From the NCBI GenBank assembly GCA_020629835.1, contig JAHDCO010000004.1, positions 62,001 through 126,000 of the forward strand: a stretch of 64,000 bases of DNA, written 5' to 3'. Source of the stretch: Granulosicoccaceae bacterium (GTDB lineage: Bacteria > Pseudomonadota > Gammaproteobacteria > Granulosicoccales > Granulosicoccaceae). The notes under the pieces are model-generated. The model made no database searches and was not told where the DNA came from. It saw nothing but the letters and a program-made list of their open reading frames with translations. Both the position numbers and the translations under genes were made by a program. Below are positions 25,789 to 33,285 of the stretch, one piece after another. Positions within the stretch are counted from its first letter, which is position 1, and the number at the start of each line of letters is the position of its first letter.

Positions 25789-26772
25789 TTACAGTGGCTC
25801 GCCTTTTTTTCCCTTTGAGCGCACACGACTCGGTGAACAGCCGAACTTTCTGTTAAAGCTCCGGCTGAAATGTGCGTTGTCAAAGAAACCACAGGTAATT
25901 GCAATTTCTGAAACGGACATGGATGTTTGCTTTAGCAAATTAGCCGCTTTATCTAACCTCAAATCGCGATAGAAGCTGATAGGCGTGACGTTCAGTTGAT
26001 CACTGAATAACCGGTTCAGTTGCCGGCTACTGAGCCCCGCGACTTTAGCGAGCTGCGCCATATCCATGGGGTCGCCAATGTGGTTCTCCATCAGTTCGAT
26101 AACGGTCAAAATCGCTTTGTTGTGCACATTGAATCGTTCTGGCAATCCGGCTCTTTGAGCATCTTCTGAGCGACGAATCTCTGTGTGTAAAAACCAATCA
26201 CTGACTTCAGTGGCAAATCGTGCGCTGTGCTGCCGCGATAGCAAGGCGTGCAACATATCCAAAGCGGCGGTACCACCAGCACAGGTCAATCGGTTTCTAT
26301 CCATGACGTACCGAGAACGTTCCAGCAGTAATTCAGGATGCTGTTCACGCAACACCTCGGCGTGGTCCCAATGGATTGTCATGCGCCTCTGCGCCATGAC
26401 GCCGGCCTTTGCCAATATGGCTGGCCCGCCAGAGACGCCGGCAAGCAGCGGTACCTGCCGCGATTGTTTTTTAAGCCAATCAAACATGGCTTTATCGTTA
26501 AATGCTAACAGTGGCTGATCGCCTACTTCACCGCCAGCAACAATCAGCAGCATGTCTACTGACAGAGCGTCGCCGATTTTATGGTCGGCTTTGACAAGCG
26601 CGCGACCAGAACTCTCAGCAAACTCACCTGCAGAGACAAAGCTCACCGCGTACAGCGGTTCACTCGCCAGTAAATTTGCTGCCCTGAATGGTTCAACGGC
26701 TGCGGCAAACGATAAGGTGGCGAAACCATCCAACAACACAACACCCACCCGAAAAGGTGCATTGTTACTCAT
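25789..26772 (-). CDS. GlxA-type AraC-family regulator (DJ-1/PfpI + AraC HTH)
   Basis: 327 residues. The N-terminal ~190 form a class-I-glutaminase-like DJ-1 domain (FRVGVVLLDGFATLSFAAAV, LLAGVSGGPAILAKAG), and the C-terminal ~95 an AraC DNA-binding domain with two helix-turn-helices (MDMAQLAKVAGLSSRQLNRL; MSVSEIAITCGFFDNAHFSR). In pseudomonads related proteins such as GbdR control glycine betaine and dimethylglycine catabolism. Here it is divergent from mgdA across 94 bp, which points to regulation of the N-methylglutamate dehydrogenase operon by a methylated amine or amino acid. Confidence 0.9.
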   Translation of the reverse strand: MSNNAPFRVGVVLLDGFATLSFAAAVEPFRAANLLASEPLYAVSFVSAGEFAESSGRALVKADHKIGDALSVDMLLIVAGGEVGDQPLLAFNDKAMFDWLKKQSRQVPLLAGVSGGPAILAKAGVMAQRRMTIHWDHAEVLREQHPELLLERSRYVMDRNRLTCAGGTAALDMLHALLSRQHSARFATEVSDWFLHTEIRRSEDAQRAGLPERFNVHNKAILTVIELMENHIGDPMDMAQLAKVAGLSSRQLNRLFSDQLNVTPISFYRDLRLDKAANLLKQTSMSVSEIAITCGFFDNAHFSRSFNRKFGCSPSRVRSKGKKGEPL

Positions 26773-26866
26773 AGCATGTCCGCTTTATACAAATATACGG
26801 CATTCGTATACCATGAATTTGCCGTCGTAAGGGGCATAGTGTGGCTACCGACCAGGGAAATTGCTG

Positions 26867-28117
26867 ATGCGCTACTCCGCTCTAAAAATTCTCAAAGAAG
26901 GGTTATCCGGTAACAAAGGCTGGAAGCCTGCGTGGCGAGAACCAGAACCCAAAACTGAATACGATGTGGTGATCGTTGGCGGTGGTGGCCATGGCCTGGC
27001 AACCGCCCACTATCTGGCAAAAGAGCACAACATCACCAATGTGGCGGTGCTTGAAAAAGGCTGGGTAGGTTCAGGCAACGTCGGGCGCAACACAACCATT
27101 GTGCGTTCCAACTATCTCCTGCCAGGTAACCAACCGTTTTATGAGCTATCCATGAAACTGTGGGAAGGTCTTGAACAAGACTTCAATTACAACGCCATGG
27201 TGTCGCAACGTGGTGTGCTGAACTTATGCCACAGCGATGCGCAGCGTGATGCATACATTCGTCGCGGCAACGGCATGAGAATGTCGGGTGCGGATGCCGT
27301 GCTTCTCGATGAGGCTGGCGTTAAAGAGATGTGTCCATTCCTCAACTTCGACAACGCACGCTTTCCTATTAAAGGTGGCTTGTGGCAACCCCGTGGGGGC
27401 ACGGTTCGCCATGATGCTGTGGCTTGGGGATACGCCCGTGGCGCGGATTCACGCGGCGTGGATATTCTGCAGCAATGCGAAGTTACCGGTTTTCAAATGG
27501 ACAACGGAACTTGCGTTGGCGTTTATACCTCACGAGGTTCCATTAAAGCGAAGAAAGTAGCCGTGTGTGTAGCCGGCTCTTCCAGTCGTGTCATGGAGAA
27601 AGCTGGCCTGCGTTTGCCAATTGAAAGCCACGTTTTGCAAGCGTTTGTATCCGAAGGGTTGAAGCCCGTGATACCCGGGGTAGTGACCTTTGGTGCTGGG
27701 CACTTTTATATCAGCCAATCTGATAAAGGCGGGCTCGTGTTCGGTGGGGACATAGACGGCTATAACAGCTACGCACAACGCGGTAATTTACCGGTTGTGG
27801 AAGATGTGTGCGAAGGCGGAATGGCCGTCATGCCAATGATCGGTCGTGCGCGTCTATTGCGTATGTGGGGCGGCATCATGGATATGTCTATGGATGGTTC
27901 TCCATTCATCGATAAAACCGACGTTCCCGGGCTCTACTTTAATGGGGGTTGGTGTTACGGCGGATTCAAAGCAACGCCTGCCAGTGGATGGTGCTACGCA
28001 CATCTATTGGCAACAGATACGCCACATGAAGTGGCTACCGCAATGCGGCTTGACCGATTTATGACTGGTCGAATGATTGATGAAAAAGGCATGGGTGCAC
28101 AACCCAATTTGCATTGA
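26867..28117 (+). CDS. mgdA: N-methylglutamate dehydrogenase subunit A (SoxB-like)
   Basis: 416 residues from the ATG at 26867 (AGGGA seven bases upstream); a TTG six bases earlier is possible. FAD-dependent amine oxidase of the sarcosine oxidase beta type: DVVIVGGGGHGLATAHYLAK dinucleotide fold, VAVLEKGWVGSGNVGRNTT, IRSNYL-like VRSNYLLPGN, and a C-terminal GLYFNGGWCYGGFKATPASG flavin motif. It oxidises the N-methyl group of N-methylglutamate, giving glutamate and a methylene unit. First gene of mgdABCD. Confidence 0.93.
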   Translation: MRYSALKILKEGLSGNKGWKPAWREPEPKTEYDVVIVGGGGHGLATAHYLAKEHNITNVAVLEKGWVGSGNVGRNTTIVRSNYLLPGNQPFYELSMKLWEGLEQDFNYNAMVSQRGVLNLCHSDAQRDAYIRRGNGMRMSGADAVLLDEAGVKEMCPFLNFDNARFPIKGGLWQPRGGTVRHDAVAWGYARGADSRGVDILQQCEVTGFQMDNGTCVGVYTSRGSIKAKKVAVCVAGSSSRVMEKAGLRLPIESHVLQAFVSEGLKPVIPGVVTFGAGHFYISQSDKGGLVFGGDIDGYNSYAQRGNLPVVEDVCEGGMAVMPMIGRARLLRMWGGIMDMSMDGSPFIDKTDVPGLYFNGGWCYGGFKATPASGWCYAHLLATDTPHEVATAMRLDRFMTGRMIDEKGMGAQPNLH

Positions 28118-28163
28118 TGATACCCAATAAAACGATGAATCCAGTTAGAAGGAATCGCCTGCC

Positions 28164-28451
28164 ATGATGATCAACCATCCCCTACTCGGCTTACGCGATG
28201 CGGCGGAGTTTGTGTACCTGGGCGACGCGTCTTTAATAAACCGTCCAGACCGTGATGCGCCGGATGCAGCGGCAGCGTTTTATGAATACCTACATCTCAG
28301 AGATAACCCCGCAGGTACCCACCGTGAACTTTGGTATCACGAGCAAGGTGATCGCTCATGGTTGGTTGTTACGCGCAATACGCTAACTCACGACATTGAA
28401 TCTGTAGAGCTGGCCTCTGACGTGGCACGACAACAAGGGCGCGATGTATGA
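28164..28451 (+). CDS. mgdB: N-methylglutamate dehydrogenase subunit B (SoxD-like)
   Basis: 95 residues, size of the sarcosine oxidase delta subunit. It keeps the SoxD pattern GLRDAAEFVYLGDA, LRDNPAGTHRELWYHEQGDR and SWLVVTRNTLTHDI. The N-terminal region, where heterotetrameric sarcosine oxidases have zinc-binding cysteines (CPxCG), reads INHPLLGLR with no cysteine. An AAGGA site precedes two tandem ATG codons at 28164 and 28167. It overlaps mgdC by four bases (ATGA). Confidence 0.9.
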   Translation: MMINHPLLGLRDAAEFVYLGDASLINRPDRDAPDAAAAFYEYLHLRDNPAGTHRELWYHEQGDRSWLVVTRNTLTHDIESVELASDVARQQGRDV

Positions 28452-31414
28452 GCACCGAACAATCACAGCGCAGCCAACGTAATCGCGTCGATGGTGGGTT
28501 AATTGATCGTTCTGATACCCGCACGTTTGAGTTTAATAATAAGTTGCTAACAGGCTTTGCCGGTGACACTCTGGCGTCTGCGCTACTGGCTAACGGGCAA
28601 CGGTTGGTGGGTCGATCGTTCAAATATCACAGGCCACGCGGAATCGTTTCCGCCGGTGTTGAAGAAGCCAACGCACTTGTAGAGCTTAGAAGCGGTAACC
28701 TCACCGAGCCGAATACACGGGCAACGGTCACCGAACTGTTTGATGGATTGGTAGCCAAAAGTCAAAATCACAAAGGCCCGCTGGCCTTCGATGTCATGGC
28801 CGTTAACGATGCGCTGGCTCCGTTTCTTTCGGCGGGGTTTTACTACAAGACGTTTATGTGGCCAAAAGCTTTTTGGGAAAAACTCTATGAGCCGGTGATA
28901 AGAGCTGCCGCCGGCCTGGGTTCGTTATCGGGTGAAGAAGATCCGGATGTTTACGATAAAGGATTTATCCATTGCGACGTATTAGTCGTGGGTGGTGGCC
29001 CGGCGGGGTTATGGTCTGCGTTGATGGCTGGGCGTGCGGGAGCGCGCGTTGTTTTAGCCGATGAAGACTTTCAACTAGGTGGCCGACTTAATGCGGAGAC
29101 CCACACGTTAAATGATCAATCAGGGGCATCGTGGGCGCAGCAACTCATCGCTGAACTGGAATCGTTACCCAATGTGCGAGTCATGCCTCGAACGACGGTA
29201 TATGGGGCCTTTGATCATGGTGTATACGGCGCTCTGGAACGAAAGACTGATCATCTTCGGTTGAGTGAAGGCAAACCTCGGCAAGTGCTGTGGCGGGTTT
29301 ACACCAAGCGCACCGTACTGGCCAGCGGCGCCACTGAACGTTCAATAGCGTTTGGCAACAATGATCGTCCGGGGGTGATGTTAGCGGGCGCGGTCAGAAC
29401 CTATCTGAATCGATTTGCCGTCACGCCGGGTCAACACGTCGCGGTCTTTACCAACAACAATGATGGTTGGCAAACAGCCAAAGACCTGGTTAATAAAAAT
29501 ATCAACGTTACCGCGGTAATTGACAGCCGTGATACTGATGCACCGTTCGAACTGAACGGCGTCCAAGCGTGCATGGGCGCACAGGTAGCCAGCACCTCAG
29601 GCAGATTGGGTTTAAAACGCATCACGCTAACCTCAGGTAAATCCTTTGAGGCTGACTGCCTGGCAGTATCCGGGGGCTGGAGCCCTAACGTGCATTTAAC
29701 GTGTCACCAACGCGGACGGCCGGTTTGGAACGATACGATTGCAGCCTTTGTTCCAGGGGCTGATTTACCTTCGGGGATGCTGGTTGCGGGCGCTGCAAAC
29801 GGTGAACTGTCATTGTCTGATGCCTTGCGATCTGCACAGCGTGTTGTCAACGAAGTACTTAACGACCTGGGTCTAAGTGCCCCAGCGGAAGCATTGCCAA
29901 CTACAAGCGACAGTACGGTAGACATCACCGCGTTCTGGCATGTCAAAGAAAGTAAGGGGCGTGCCTGGGTCGATTGGCAAAACGATGTCACCACTAAGGA
30001 TGTTGCGCAAGCGCACTTGGAAGGTTTTCATGCGGTGGAGCATTTAAAACGTTACACCACATTGGGAATGGCGACAGATCAAGGTAAGACGGCGAATGTC
30101 CTCGGGCTTGCCATCATGGCGGAATACTCGGGCAAATCGATACCAGAGACTGGCACAACGATATTTCGTCCACCGTATACACCGGTACCCATCGCTGCCT
30201 TTGCCGGACGATCCAGAGGCAAGAACTTTCGCCCTACGCGTTTAACCCCCAGTCATGATTGGGCCACAGAGCTTGGTGCTCAGTTTGTGGAAGTTGGCCC
30301 GTGGCTTAGAGCGCAATGGTTTCCACGTGCGGGCGAATCGCATTGGCGTGAAAGCGTGGACCGGGAAGTTCTGCAAACCCGCGCATCGGTGGGAATTTGT
30401 GATGTCACCACGCTTGGAAAAATTGATATACAAGGCGCGGACGCCGGCGTCTTTCTGGATCGCGTATATGCAAACACATTTTCAAGCCTGGCTGTAGGCA
30501 AAGTGCGTTACGGATTGATGTTGCGCGAAGATGGCATTGCGATGGACGACGGTACGACTGCCCGTTTAGGTGAACACCACTATGTGATGACCACAACCAC
30601 CGCGAATGCGGTATCTGTTTTTCGGCATATGGAATTTTGCCGACAGTGTTTATGGCCAAATCTTGATGTGCACTTGATATCGGCCACAGATCAATGGGCT
30701 CAGTATGCGGTCGCAGGCCCTAATTCCCGATCGTTATTGCAGAAGATTGTTGACGATATTGATTTGAGTAATGAGGCGTTTGCGTTTATGGCATGCGCTG
30801 AAATTACGGTTTGCGGTGGTACACCAGCGCGACTGTTTCGTATTTCGTTTTCGGGTGAACTGGCGTACGAGATCGCGGTACCTACTCGTTACGGCGACAG
30901 TATGATTCGAGAACTGATGCAAGCGGGTGAAGAGTTTGATGTGGTGCCCTATGGAACAGAAGCGCTAGGCGTTATGCGTATTGAAAAGGGGCATGCGGCG
31001 GGTAATGAACTGATCGGTACAACAACCGCTGCCAACATTGGTTTGGGCCGAATGGTGTCGAAGAAGAAGGACAGCATTGGCAATGTACTGTCCGAACGTG
31101 AGGGCCTGAACTCTGAATCCGATAATCGCCTGGTGGGGTTCATTCCGGTGGATAAATCCAGGGAACTTCAAGCCGGGTCGCACTTTGTGCAAACCGGTCA
31201 TGCAGTGGTTACCGAAAACGACCAAGGCTGGATGAGCTCAGTGTGCTACTCACCAACTCTCGGCCATTCTATTGGGATTGGTTATTTGCAACGCGGTCAG
31301 GATCGAATGGGCGAGGTGCTGGATGCCGTAAGTCCGCTAACAGATAGCTCGGTTGCAGTGGAAGTGGTATCACCCCATTTTGTTGATCCTGAAGGGGAGC
31401 GTCTCCGTGGTTAA
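28448..31414 (+). CDS. mgdC: N-methylglutamate dehydrogenase subunit C (SoxA-like)
   Basis: 988 residues, sarcosine oxidase alpha type. Order: N-terminal ferredoxin-like region (~20-100: TFEFNNKLLTGFAGDTLASA, GRSFKYHRPRGIVSAGVEE), FAD/NAD domain (~175-480: VLVVGGGPAGLWSALMAGRA, TVLASGATERSIAFGNNDRP), then a GcvT-like tetrahydrofolate domain (~600-988: SVGICDVTTLGKIDIQGADA, RISFSGELAYEIAVPTRYG, GVMRIEKGHAAGNELIGTTT). The folate domain receives the methylene group to form 5,10-methylene-THF. Coupled to mgdB and mgdD by overlaps. Confidence 0.93.
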   Translation: MSTEQSQRSQRNRVDGGLIDRSDTRTFEFNNKLLTGFAGDTLASALLANGQRLVGRSFKYHRPRGIVSAGVEEANALVELRSGNLTEPNTRATVTELFDGLVAKSQNHKGPLAFDVMAVNDALAPFLSAGFYYKTFMWPKAFWEKLYEPVIRAAAGLGSLSGEEDPDVYDKGFIHCDVLVVGGGPAGLWSALMAGRAGARVVLADEDFQLGGRLNAETHTLNDQSGASWAQQLIAELESLPNVRVMPRTTVYGAFDHGVYGALERKTDHLRLSEGKPRQVLWRVYTKRTVLASGATERSIAFGNNDRPGVMLAGAVRTYLNRFAVTPGQHVAVFTNNNDGWQTAKDLVNKNINVTAVIDSRDTDAPFELNGVQACMGAQVASTSGRLGLKRITLTSGKSFEADCLAVSGGWSPNVHLTCHQRGRPVWNDTIAAFVPGADLPSGMLVAGAANGELSLSDALRSAQRVVNEVLNDLGLSAPAEALPTTSDSTVDITAFWHVKESKGRAWVDWQNDVTTKDVAQAHLEGFHAVEHLKRYTTLGMATDQGKTANVLGLAIMAEYSGKSIPETGTTIFRPPYTPVPIAAFAGRSRGKNFRPTRLTPSHDWATELGAQFVEVGPWLRAQWFPRAGESHWRESVDREVLQTRASVGICDVTTLGKIDIQGADAGVFLDRVYANTFSSLAVGKVRYGLMLREDGIAMDDGTTARLGEHHYVMTTTTANAVSVFRHMEFCRQCLWPNLDVHLISATDQWAQYAVAGPNSRSLLQKIVDDIDLSNEAFAFMACAEITVCGGTPARLFRISFSGELAYEIAVPTRYGDSMIRELMQAGEEFDVVPYGTEALGVMRIEKGHAAGNELIGTTTAANIGLGRMVSKKKDSIGNVLSEREGLNSESDNRLVGFIPVDKSRELQAGSHFVQTGHAVVTENDQGWMSSVCYSPTLGHSIGIGYLQRGQDRMGEVLDAVSPLTDSSVAVEVVSPHFVDPEGERLRG

Positions 31415-31967
31415 TAACAGGTTAAGCCCCCGCCCTGCGTTAGGCGGATATGAGTTAACGCACGCTGGAATACAGGTAAAAGAACGTGTTGATACCGAGG
31501 TGTTTTCGTTAGCGTGTCGCGAAAGCGAAAAAGCATCCGTTAACGACGGTTTGCAATCCTCTTTGGGGGTTGTTTGGCCCGAAGTGGGATCCTGTTCAGT
31601 CTCAACCGATTCGTCGGTTCGCGTTTTGGGCCTGCAGCGGGATCAGGTTTTTGTTGTGTTGAATTCCAGTCAAGTAACTGATGGTTTGTTAAACGCTTTA
31701 ACTAACGTTGCTTGGTGCACCCAGCAATCAGACAGTTGGGCAACCTTGGAAATTTCTGGCCCGAACCAATATCAGGTGCTCGAATGCACGTGCCCGATCG
31801 ATCTATCTCCTTCGGTGTTCACCGAACATCATGTTGCCCGAACGAGCATGGAACATCTGTCAAGCATCATCTATCGAAACAATGATTCGTTCGTCTTGAT
31901 GACACCCACGTCATCGGCTCGAGGCTTTTTGCATATGATCGAAGAATCTATTCAGTTTGTTGATTGA
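31407..31967 (+). CDS. mgdD: N-methylglutamate dehydrogenase subunit D (SoxG-like)
   Basis: 186 residues from a GTG start at 31407, with GGGGAG seven bases upstream and an 8-base overlap with mgdC. SoxG-type features: an early VFSLACR segment, QVFVVLN, VAWCTQQSDSWATLEISGP and the C-terminal ECTCPIDLSP, ARTSMEHLSSIIYR and SARGFLHMIEES. This gamma subunit is weakly conserved and structurally related to the GcvT fold. Its 3' end overlaps the convergent Fic gene by 16 bp. Confidence 0.85.
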   Translation: MVNNRLSPRPALGGYELTHAGIQVKERVDTEVFSLACRESEKASVNDGLQSSLGVVWPEVGSCSVSTDSSVRVLGLQRDQVFVVLNSSQVTDGLLNALTNVAWCTQQSDSWATLEISGPNQYQVLECTCPIDLSPSVFTEHHVARTSMEHLSSIIYRNNDSFVLMTPTSSARGFLHMIEESIQFVD

Positions 31968-33154
31968 CGAATTGGGTTAACAATCGAGGTATCGTGGGTT
32001 TCATTGCACAACGCATAGCGGGTGCTACGACCTCCTCCTGGTAGTTTTGTCAGGCAACCTTTGGCTACTAAATCCGACAGTTCGCGTGTTGATGTGGCCT
32101 TACTGACCCGCCCTACTTTGCCGTACTTACTGGCGTTTATCCCGTCGATAAAATCTTCGCCCCAGCTATCCAGTAAGCGGTTTAGTACCTTTATCTGACG
32201 CGCGGTTAAGGGTGTTTGTGCGTGCACTTGCCAGAACCGAGCCTTACGCACCACACGGTCGAAGCGATGTTGCCCCTGTTTCATTGCATCCAGCAAGACG
32301 TCTAAAAACCATTCCAGCCAAGTGGTTATGTCCAGCGATCCGCGTTGAGTGGATTCCAGAATGTCGTAATACTCTTTTCGGCGCTTCATGATGGCAGCGC
32401 TTAATGAATAGTATCGAGCACTGATGCCTTCGGCTTGCGCCAGCGCTCTATCCGTTAACGCTCGCGCAACTCGGCCATTACCGTCATCAAAAGGATGTAA
32501 CGTGATAAACCATAAATGCGCTATGCCCGCACGTACAAACGGATTAAGTTCATCAGACCCTGTATTAAACCACTGGTTAAATCGTGAGAGTTCCTTAGCT
32601 AATTCCTGCCCGGGAGGCGCTTCGAAATGCACAGTGGGCCGATCAATGCGCCCTGAGACAACCTGCATTTTGTCGTTGCCCCGGAGTTTTCCTATACGTA
32701 GCCCCGCGTGTTGTTCTGGGTCTGGAAATAACGCGGATTGCCATCGACATAGCTGTGCGGTACTCATGGCTTGATGGATGTCGTTTGTCGCGCTGAGTAG
32801 TAACTGCACCAGGGCATCCGTTTGCTGCGTGCCATTGTTTTTGTGTTGATGTACACCGCCTCGATCCAACCCTAGCTGGGTAACCACCGATGAACGCAGC
32901 GAAGAGACGTCCAGATGCTCTCCTTCGATTTCACTACTGCGCAGCGCAGATGCCACCACCGCATCAATATGCGCAGCGGTAAGTTCTTCGCTGAGTTTGC
33001 CGGTTGGGTTTGCTCTATCCAGTGATTGGTGGCGTTCCAACAAGTGTGTCTGGTGGTGCTCCAGTTCGGACAGTTGGGCACGAACGGCGTCTGAACCCCA
33101 GTCAAACTGCGGTTCCTGATCGGTTTTCCAGCCGGGTAATTCCCAGATATACAT
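31952..33154 (-). CDS. Fic family protein (DUF4172-Fic-winged helix)
   Basis: 400 residues. N-terminal DUF4172-type region (MYIWELPGWKTDQEPQFDW), an inhibitory-helix-like SSEIEG (~72-77) that marks class II Fic proteins, and the catalytic motif HPFDDGNGR (~218-226). The C-terminal ~80 residues look like a winged helix (LTARQIKVLNRLLDSWGE, SKATSTRELSDLVAKGCL). Fic enzymes transfer AMP from ATP to target proteins; the intact inhibitory glutamate implies regulated activity. Dyad repeats lie directly upstream, so the winged helix may bind its own promoter. Targets are unknown. Confidence 0.9.
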   Translation of the reverse strand: MYIWELPGWKTDQEPQFDWGSDAVRAQLSELEHHQTHLLERHQSLDRANPTGKLSEELTAAHIDAVVASALRSSEIEGEHLDVSSLRSSVVTQLGLDRGGVHQHKNNGTQQTDALVQLLLSATNDIHQAMSTAQLCRWQSALFPDPEQHAGLRIGKLRGNDKMQVVSGRIDRPTVHFEAPPGQELAKELSRFNQWFNTGSDELNPFVRAGIAHLWFITLHPFDDGNGRVARALTDRALAQAEGISARYYSLSAAIMKRRKEYYDILESTQRGSLDITTWLEWFLDVLLDAMKQGQHRFDRVVRKARFWQVHAQTPLTARQIKVLNRLLDSWGEDFIDGINASKYGKVGRVSKATSTRELSDLVAKGCLTKLPGGGRSTRYALCNETHDTSIVNPIRQSTN

Positions 33155-33180
33155 GGCCGTTTTGCTCGCATCTCAGAGAA

Positions 33181-33241
33181 TGAGCCGAATAAATCGCTCT
33201 ATTCGGCTCAAAATATGAGCCAAATACTAGCAAATATTCGG
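33181..33241 (-). promoter_or_regulatory. inverted-repeat operator array upstream of fic
   Basis: TGAGCCGAATA (33181-33191) pairs perfectly with TATTCGGCTCA (33200-33210). A further half site TGAGCCAAATA (33216-33226) and an opposite half site TATTCGGCC (33235-33243) repeat the pattern. The array lies 27 bp upstream of the fic start and probably spans its promoter. Confidence 0.65.
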
Positions 33242-33285
33242 CCCAACGGCCCAAACTCCCTATTTAATAGTCCACGGGTGTGGGA

